A stretch of 64,000 bases of DNA, taken from positions 96,618,337 through 96,682,336 of the forward strand of contig CATIUR010000004.1 of NCBI GenBank assembly GCA_949592205.1. The letters are read 5' to 3'. Shown here in pieces: positions 56,640-64,000 of the stretch. Under the pieces are notes generated by a model that saw only the letters and a program-made list of their open reading frames with translations, had not been told where the DNA came from and did no database searches. The DNA is from Helichrysum umbraculigerum. Taxonomy: Eukaryota; Streptophyta; Magnoliopsida; Asterales; Asteraceae. Within the stretch, counting starts at the first letter, position 1, and every line of letters begins with the position of its first letter. Both the position numbers and the translations under genes were made by a program.

Positions 56640-57187
56640 AACAAATAAAACTTTATCTCGTAAACCTATGCTCCTAGCATGTTTACTGATCGTATGTCCA
56701 TCACAATCACGTGTCTCTTTTGTATCTTCCTTTGAACAAAATGGTATTTTATTTCAATGTGCTTTGGGACTTTCCATTATCACATAATATTTCATTGGGA
56801 TTCATTCTATTGGAACACCTCAAAGATTACCAATGAAATTCGTCATCCAGATGACTTCCTTTGAAGTCTCGCAAGTTTCAATATACTCAGATTCCTATAT
56901 GTTATTGTATCTTGCTTTGAACATTTCAAAGTTATTGTTCCCCTATTCAGTAAGAATACTCAACCAGATTGTGAACGACTATCATCTCTGTCTGTTCGGA
57001 AACTTACGTTACTATAACCCGTTACTCTAAGTTTCTCTTCTCTACCATAATCTAAGAACATGTCTTTAGTATTTCTCAAATACTTAAGAATATTCTTTAC
57101 AGCTGTTTTATGACCTTTACCAGAATTCTGCTGATGTCGACTCGCTATGCTCCAAGCAAATGAGACATCGGGTCTTGTATACTTCAT
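56640..57187 (-). pseudogene. Copia F RNase H, decayed
   Basis: From 57187: Y-T-R-P-D-V-S-F-A, A-V-K-N-I-L-K-Y-L, G-Y-S-N-V-S-F (D to N at an RNase H catalytic site), then after frameshifts E-S-E-Y-I (about 56880) and a D-N-G-K block (about 56785). Multiple stops. Confidence 0.75.
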
Positions 57188-57499
57188 GGCATGTATGTTC
57201 GATCCTATAGCCGAAGCCTATGGGACTCGACTCATTTAGTCCAATCTTATGCAGTCTTTGGACACTAATCTTTTAGTAATCTTTATGTCATGATGTAAGG
57301 GTAGATTTCCTTTCTTAGAATTCTCCATTTTAAAACTTTTCAAAATTTCATTCTAAGTACATGTCCTGGTTAAGTCTTTTGAGACATTTTCAACGTATCT
57401 CTGTAAATCTTTGTACCAAGAATATATTGTATCTTCCAAATCTTTCACATCGAAGTATTCTCCCAATCAACTCTTTACACCTTGTAATGTTGGGATTAC

Positions 57500-58286
57500 A
57501 TTTCCTATGAGTATTATATCATTCACATATAATACCAGGAAGACTACAATGCTCCCACTGAATTTGACACATATGCTGGACTCATCATTGCTTCTATAAA
57601 ATCTAAACTGTTTGACTTCCTCATGGAAGCAGAGATTCTAGCTACAAGAAGCCTGTTTAAGTCCATAAATGTCCTTCTGAAGCTTACACAATCTATTAGG
57701 ATACTTTGCATTTTCAAAACCTTCCGGTTGTACAATGAACACATCCTCTGTCAGTTTCCTGTTAAGGAAAGTGGTTCTGACATTCAACTGCCAAATTTCA
57801 TAACCATGAAATGCAGCTATTGCAAGCATTATCCTAATTGACTTCATTTCAGCTATTGGTGAGAAGGTTTCCACATAATCAATCCCCGAAGGTTTGAGTA
57901 TAACCCTTCGCAACCATCCTAGCTTTATAAGTGTGTACTTTCCATCCATGTCTATCTTCCTCTTGAAGATACACCTACAATTCACTGTCTTGAGACTGAG
58001 TGTAGTGCCAACCAAATTCCAAACTTGGTTGTCAGACATAGACCGAATCTTGCCTTTCATAGCTTCCTTCCACTTAGCAGCCTCAGGGCCTGCCATCGCT
58101 TCCTTTGTAGTTAGCAGGTGCATCTAATTCACTTAGTATACTATCACTAATCTTATCCTGTTCTTCTTTATGGAAACCATAATAGAACCGAGGAGGTTTG
58201 CTAAGTCTACAACTGCGAGCGGGAAAGGATATGTCATCAAGTTCAACAGGTGTTACCATCTCCTGTTGAATGTCAGTGTTTACCAT
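57500..58286 (-). pseudogene. Copia F reverse transcriptase, decayed
   Basis: Segments at 58083-58286 (linker) and 57638-58123 (W-K-E-A-M, G-I-D-Y-V-E-T-F-S-P-I-A, Y-G-L-K-Q-A-S). The first catalytic motif reads Q-L-N-V-R (Asp replaced by Asn) and the YxDD box at 57519-57530 reads YVND, so both active-site motifs have lost an Asp. Frameshifts separate the pieces. Confidence 0.85.
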
Positions 58287-58888
58287 AGTTTCGTCATCGG
58301 TCGATCCTTGAATCTTTTCAAGATCAATTGTACTCCCACTGTCCTCTTTAGATATTATTTATTTTTCTCTCAAGAAACACTCTCTTTTGAGCAACAAATA
58401 TCTAAACGACTTCTGTGGATAGCCGATGAAAAGATACTTTTCAGATCTAGCTTCTAGTCTGTGCTAAGTTTATCGTCTAACAATAACTTCACAGCCCCAG
58501 ATCTGGATGTGCCCAAGAGAACAACTTTTTCTCTTCCACATCTCATAAGTCATCTTAGAAAATTTCTTGGTGTACTAGATTTAAGATATGTGCAATCTTT
58601 TATAATGCCTAACCCCATAAGCTTATTAGAAGCGTTACCTGACTCATCATTGATTGAACCATGTCCAACGGGATTCTATCCTTCCTCTTAGCAACTCCAT
58701 TAAGCAATGGTGTTCTATGAGGAGTCAACTGTGAAACTATTCCACAGTGTCTAAGATGATCAGGAAAACCGATACTAAGGTCTTCTCCTCCCCTATCGGA
58801 TTGGAGTACCTTTATCTTTCTGCCCGTTTGGTTCTCTATTTCGTCCTAACACCATTTGAACTTTCAAAAGTGTCTGACTTATGTTTAA

Positions 58889-59167
58889 TCAGATAAACAT
58901 ATTCATGTCTACTAAAGTAATCAGCAACATAGTAGCAATTTCCATCTTTTGTGGCGCATCGGAATGGTCGACATACATCCATGTATACCAAGTCGAACAA
59001 TCCATCACTTCTTTAACATAACATGTGAATAGTGATTTAGTCATCTTGCTCAATAAACAAGATTTGCATACATCATCCGATTTAAGGTCGAATGATTCCA
59101 ACACTCCATACTTTTGGAGTTTGGGCGATATTCTTTCTTGTTTACGTGCCTTAGACGATATTGCCAC
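58889..59167 (-). pseudogene. Copia F pre-integrase and integrase start, decayed
   Basis: C-K-S-C-L-L-S-K-M-T-K zinc-binding end and the start of the core (Y-V-D-H-S where D-D-Y-S is usual). 58300-58888 holds further, badly broken integrase and linker sequence without an open frame. Confidence 0.7.
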
Positions 59168-59185
59168 AATTTTGGATCAAGCTCT

Positions 59186-59524
59186 TTAGACGAACCAACA
59201 TTTAAATTTCTTTGCTGACATATTCAACATTTTCATATATGCCTTTGCAAGTAGACGCTTTATCACCATTTTCATTTCCAAATGAAAACTGATAATTCTC
59301 TTCAACCAAGCATGAAATGAATCTATGTTACTTGTCAAATCTGACGAATAACAGCAATTATTTAAATGCATCCTAACCCCAGATTCTAGCATGAGCTCAA
59401 ACTTTCCAATGGGCGTGACTCTCTTGTCTCCCACGACTAAGTTGAGCTCTCCATGCTTTAAACTTCTTCTTTCCTTTAGGCTTTGCAATACAGTGCAAAT
59501 GTGAGTACCACACCCTGAATTCAA
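59186..59524 (-). pseudogene. Copia F protease, decayed
   Basis: N-S-G-C-G-T-H-I-C (D to N in the D-S-G protease motif) followed by L-N-N-C-C-Y. The catalytic Asp is lost. Confidence 0.7.
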
Positions 59525-59596
59525 GACCTATGAATTAGAAGTCGTAGTATCGTGGAGTTCCATTATATATCTGAATCCTTTTCAACCTTACTGTCT

Positions 59597-59836
59597 TTAA
59601 GGTCCTTCAGATATTTTGGGCAGCAACGCTTCTAGTGCTTCTCTGTGTTGCAGTATCATACATGGATTCCTTTGGATCATTGCTGGTGCAATTTCATAAT
59701 CAATCTTTCTCTTAGCCCTACGATTGAACTTTCCATTCATAGTTATTCCAGATATTTTCCTTTCCTTTGCATCACGACCAATTGACAACACAGGAGCTGC
59801 TGAGCCAAAAAAAGGCACATCAATCTTCTTGATCAT
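59597..59836 (-). pseudogene. Copia F gag C-terminal remnant (tentative)
   Basis: 79-codon frame just upstream of the protease, K/R-rich. Identity rests mostly on position. Confidence 0.4.
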
Positions 59837-61218
59837 TTGCTCAGTAATTTTGGAGTTCCATTATTCAGGTCTCTTTCTCATTCAAAACTATTTGACATGA
59901 GTTTACAAACTGTTTGTAGACAGCTGGCTGACCGGATAGAATTATGTTGATCAAAACTTAGTATCAAACAACATAATATTTCCGGTGAGCTTCAATCTCC
60001 TCTTGGGTTGAATCATTATCATTAGTGGGAATTTACTTATATTGAGAATATACTCCTTATTCTTGTCGGGAACATATTCCTTGTTCTAGTACCTACGGTT
60101 TCATAGCTCATCGAGAACATACTCTTGTTCCTTAGAGTGAACCTAGGGTTACATCACCCGTCCATACAGATTGAACTGGTAAGTCTTTCCCTCCCAAAAA
60201 CTGAGAGTTGTGAGAAGTTTAGTTTATTTGCGGAATTGGGAACGAGAGGATTATGACCATTTTCAACATATATTTTTGAGATAAAAACTATTTCAGTTAG
60301 TCTGACTATTCCTTAATTAATTACCCAATTTCTAATTAAGGCTAGGATCTATATTTTCAGTTTTATGAAAAGGGTCGCCGTAATCATATAACAAAATACT
60401 TTTGTCTATTTCATTTCTATGAAACTCCTAGATCTTTGAGATTCATTGATACCTATCAATGGCATGTTAATCTCGGTTATGCTCATCTACCATTCATGAC
60501 TGGTATGCCGAGGTTCATGAACTAGATGGTGAACCAACCATGCAAACCCCGCGTGGTGCCCGGCTCGAGTACGCTCGAGAATCGCGAGTCTCACATCACC
60601 TCTCAATATGTCCTCACATTAATGTGCCGGTAAACCACACACGCTCCATTAACAGTCCATACGAGAAATGTGCGGTTTTCATGGGTTAGCATCCTTTTTA
60701 CATTTTCTATAGCTAAAACGGGATTTTATTTTACTATTTTAAGCCTACTTTTAATCTTGACATCATCCTATCAAAAGTCCTCGGTAGCTCCATTGAACGC
60801 ACAAAAAAGCGGAGAAGCAGGTCAGCGCGAAGCTTATTAAAAACCTACTTCTTTAGGGAAGCAGAGCGACCCGCCTTATACCTCTCTTATAGTTTGTTCT
60901 CTATGGGTGAGCCGATTTATCAATTGACTAACGATGTATTTAGACTTAAATGATACATATATATAAATCATATTACATATAAGGTCTCTCTTAAACATTT
61001 AAGGTTCAGGGTTCTATTTTAAAACATTTTAAAATTTAGCATATATTTTAAACCATTAAAATACTAAGGTCTGATTAGTAAATAAATTAACTGTATACAT
61101 ATATAAATCTATTATACATATATATTTAATTTAGTTATTTGGACAAAATAAAAGACAGTTTTATTTCCAAATAATATAATTTATCTACATTTTGTATTGC
61201 TAACCTTATTAAGCCTAC
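59837..61218 (-). other. Copia F degraded gag and leader
   Basis: No open frame or motif recognised; gag is expected here from the element order. Confidence 0.4.
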
Positions 61219-61230
61219 GCTCTGATACCA
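61219..61230 (-). promoter_or_regulatory. Copia F primer binding site, initiator tRNA-Met
   Basis: Minus strand TGGTATCAGAGC one base from the LTR. Confidence 0.9.
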
Positions 61231-61231
61231 C

Positions 61232-62093
61232 TGTTGGGTTTTCTATTCCCTAACTAGATTAACATATGCAGCGGAAAAATAACAATTAATCTAGAGCAAC
61301 TAGGAAACTAAACCCTAAAGGACCGCTACTTAATAAAGCTATTAACAATAACAAAATAAATAGATAAATGAGAAAATACTAACCTTTGAGAAAACCAATT
61401 TCTCACGCGCAGACCACCTCGCAGAACCTTCACGCAGACTCCTTGCTCGACCTTCCATGCTTTGGATGGCAAGTGCCCAAAGTAGAACACCTCTAATGCT
61501 TCACATCCGTGAACCAAGAGAAACTCCAAATCCTAGAGTCCCGACTCTACGTCGTGTAAACTCTCACAAGGATTCGGAATGAGAAAGAGATAAAGAACCA
61601 AATTAAATTCGGATCTGGGATGATTGGAAACCATGGATTAGGCCTCTATTTATAGGGGAAGAGGATGCCTTGGGGTTTATACTCTGGCCGATGTGGGATA
61701 ACTGAATTTGGCCTCCAACCGCCGATTGGACTTGAATCCTGTTCCAAGTCAAACACAAGTCACCGCCTTACAAACCCTAATCCTCCAACCGTCGGTTGAA
61801 CCTTCCAACCGCCGGTTGGATACGCTTTCCAGAATATTCCTTTTGTTTCATATTAATATTTAATTAATAAAAAACTAAATATTCTTTATTGTTTCCGTTA
61901 ATTACTTTTAGCTTCTAATTAATTTATCAACATTGATAAATTAACAAACCAATTAATTAACTATAATATTAATTCCAATTAATATTATCTCTCTTATTAT
62001 TTCTCTTACAGTTCATCGAGGGCAACCCAAAAAGGACTCTACCTTTAGAATAGTCTTACCAATTAGTTATGACCTTGGACACTATTTCCAACA
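61232..62093 (-). repeat. Copia F 5' LTR
   Basis: TATA box (minus TATAAATA) at 61647-61654 with the CCAACCGCCGGTTGG-type array upstream at 61715-61822. Confidence 0.9.
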
Positions 62094-62145
62094 AAAGATT
62101 GCATCTATCGAAGAGTGGCACAATTATTTGAAAGCACTCCCTTAA
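62094..62145 (+). pseudogene. Broken membrane-protein gene, last codons
   Basis: Resumes the reading frame of 54893 after copia F: K-I-A-S-I-E-E-W-H-N-Y-L-K-A-L-P then TAA 62143-62145. Proves copia F split a coding exon. Confidence 0.65.
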
Positions 62146-62178
62146 TATTTGTTTGCTTTTTCTCCCAACTCCCGGCAG

Positions 62179-63187
62179 TAGGGGTGTACATAAATGGTCT
62201 GGAACCGCTAGAACCGGTAAACCGAACCAGGACCGGACCAGAATCAAACCGGACCATAGCACAACGTTCCGGTTCTCGGTTCTATATTTTAGCCTTAATG
62301 GTTCACGGTGCGGTTCGGTTCTAGAACCGGTAAAAACATTCGAACCGCCAGAACCGGTTTTATAGGAAAAAAGAAATATATACTTGATATATGTATCTTT
62401 TAATATCGATAGAAATTGAGTTATATAATTAGATTTTAAAAAATTGTTAAATTAATTATAATTATATATGTTTTATAAATTTTTATCTTCTATATTCCAT
62501 GCACCAACAAAATTCAACTTACATTTTCTTTCTCTTATTCGTCGTCTGCATACTTCCCCGATCATGTTTTTTTGATAGATTGTTAACCATTGATCCATTT
62601 AATAGATTTTTTTGGGAACTTTATCAACCCTATTCTTTTGTATTCGACATACATGCAAGTTTTGTTTGAAAAAAAACATAAATGTATCCAGGGGTGGAGC
62701 CATGTAGATGGTAGGGGTAATAGTTGCTACGGGTCCATGGGCTACATATAGTGTAAATTTCTTATAAAAAATTGCACTTTTTATTACATTCTTTGTTTGT
62801 GCTACGGGTTCACAAAAAGTAAGATACCAATGTTACGGGTCACTGTAAATTCTGGATCCACCACTAGCTGTATCCATATTATGTTAGAATTATAACAACG
62901 TTTTAGTATCGATTATTAAAAGATTTTAATTTTTTTCTGATTCCTTAATTATTTTATTTAATTTGATAATTATATGCTTTCACACATCTTATTCTTTATA
63001 ACATACGCGCGTATATTATTTGGTTCGCGGTTTTGAACCAAAACCGCAAGAATCGAACCGGAACCATACCGGACCAGAACCGAATTACATGGTGCGGTTC
63101 ATGGTTCTTGATTTTTCATTCAATGGTTCGCGGTCCGGTGAGGTTCTGGTCCGGTTCAGTGCGGTTTTTGGACCAAGTACACCCCTA
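62179..63187. mobile_element. hAT-like non-autonomous DNA transposon
   Basis: Perfect 11-bp terminal inverted repeats TAGGGGTGTAC and a perfect 8-bp duplication CCCGGCAG (62171-62178, 63188-63195), the hAT signature. 1009 bp with no transposase. Both subterminal regions (62195-62360, 63020-63175) are crowded with GAACCG/CGGTTC motifs on both strands; the middle is AT-rich and holds a small MITE. Confidence 0.9.
62690..62867. mobile_element. Small MITE nested in the hAT-like element
   Basis: Starts AGGGGTGGAGCCA and ends TGGATCCACCACTAG (imperfect inverted ends), with (A/C)TGTATCC on both sides (7 of 8 bases). About 178 bp, no coding. Confidence 0.65.
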
Positions 63188-63195
63188 CCCGGCAG

Positions 63196-64000
63196 TTGAC
63201 ATCTTCATCAATCAGTTGATCAAATAGTTGGGATCGAGGTCATTTAAGGGTTATATGATTAGGTATTCGACCCATAATTATCTTGCAACTCTATCTTGTT
63301 TAATTATATCTAGTCCACTTATTATGATTTATGTACTTTTTTTTTTTTGCTAGCTTTGTACTTCAATGTCATCTCTGTATGTTGTGTAAATAAAAATTTA
63401 ATAAATGATAAAATTAATACATAAAAAATATGAAATACAAGAGTTTAATAAATAATACCTTTGTTTATATATTCGGAATCTTTACAAATACAACTTGATA
63501 TAGTTTGATTTGCTTCCTTCTCTATACTGGATACAGACTCTGACTGAACTATAGGAGATATACATATATTAAAATCTAAACATTTGAAACATCGGGTTGT
63601 TGATAATATGACAGAGGGTTTTTTCATAAAATGTTTCTAAGTAAAGTGATTTGTGTTGATCTTCGTAAAATCTTTTCCTTTTATAGACGGAGTAAAGTTT
63701 CTTGATTCTTCGTGTAACCGGCATCTTCCAGTATCCTTCAATAATTTCTTCTTTTAACCGGCATCTTTCTTCTTTAGTCAATAATGATCTTCAGTAATAG
63801 TCTTCAATAATTGTCCTTTGTGTCAGCTACGAATCTTGAATAATAGTCTTCAATAATTGTTCTTTGTCAATCACTTATCTTGAATTTATCTTGGATTCTT
63901 CATCTTTATCTTGCCAATAATCGAGCATCTTTAATAATACTTTGTCAGTAATACATGTCGATCATTTTTCAAAGAAGTCATTTAAGCAATTAATGCTTTA
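63196..64000. other. 3' flank of the broken gene, nothing recognised
   Basis: AT-rich. 63770-63960 has a loose repeat of (A/T)TCTTCAATAAT and CTTTGTCA units. Two minus-strand frames (63445-63627, 63569-63781) have no recognisable motif. Confidence 0.5.

Larger units (their letters stand above)
54894..62093 (-). mobile_element. Copia F: decayed Ty1/copia element in the last exon of the plant gene
   Basis: LTRs 54894-55775 (882 bp) and 61232-62093 (862 bp); TSD CAAGA (54889-54893) versus AAAGA (62094-62098), one mismatch. Minus-strand order: 5' LTR, Met PBS, degraded gag, protease, integrase fragments, RT, RNase H, PPT, 3' LTR. About 27 LTR differences (3%), so it is older than A, B and E1. 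Many stops and frameshifts; both RT catalytic motifs are mutated. Confidence 0.9.

Noticed and set aside
63770..63960. Tandem repeat or satellite at the right edge
   Set aside because: Units are loose and irregular AT-rich sequence without a fixed period.

Overview
The window is plant nuclear DNA made almost entirely of nested transposable elements. The protein families (Athila-type Ty3/gypsy; Sirevirus-like Ty1/copia with a long extra 3' gene) fit a eudicot, most likely Asteraceae. The Asteraceae call rests on the copia 3' gene, whose N-terminal domain resembles proteins common in daisy-family gene sets; this is recognition from knowledge, not a search. No intact cellular gene, tRNA or rRNA was seen.

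Layout. E0 is an Athila-type element on the minus strand: gag at 1-1107 and 47354-47550, PBS at 47630-47647, 5' LTR 47654-52654. Inserted into its gag is E1 (1108-47348, plus strand, TSD GTCCT), a complete Athila-type element with two ~2.44 kb LTRs, a gag-protease-RT-RNase H-integrase frame and a small third ORF. E1 holds copia A (1653-19080, minus, TSD TATAC), copia B (21948-34897, minus, TSD GGCTC) and solo LTR C2 (40639-42995, TSD TGTAT). Copia A holds solo LTR C1 (10158-13095, TSD CAATA). The E0 LTR holds solo LTR C3 (49640-52267, TSD TTACG). To the right, 52655-53762 is the 3' end of copia D (plus), truncated by E0. 53763-54893 plus 62094-62145 is a broken plant gene for a multi-pass membrane protein, split by copia F (54894-62093, minus). 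A hAT-like element (62179-63187, TSD CCCGGCAG) with a small MITE inside sits just beyond the gene's stop codon.

How it works. Each autonomous element carries LTR promoter, tRNA primer site (tRNA-Asp type in E0/E1, initiator tRNA-Met in A, B and F), gag, pol and polypurine tract. A and B also carry a large gene after pol. In A this gene reads as six exons with coherent frames; in B the same gene has no introns. In A, B and E1 the ATG of the 3' gene lies directly after a good 3' splice site, pointing to spliced subgenomic expression. All elements are now broken by a few nonsense codons or frameshifts.

Most unusual signal. Every LTR family here carries its own dense array of short CpG-containing, mostly palindromic motifs. 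In E0, E1, A, B, D and F the array lies just upstream of the TATA box. In A and B the same element-specific motif recurs at two further noncoding sites. This looks like a fast-evolving cis-tag system, possibly read by element-encoded proteins.
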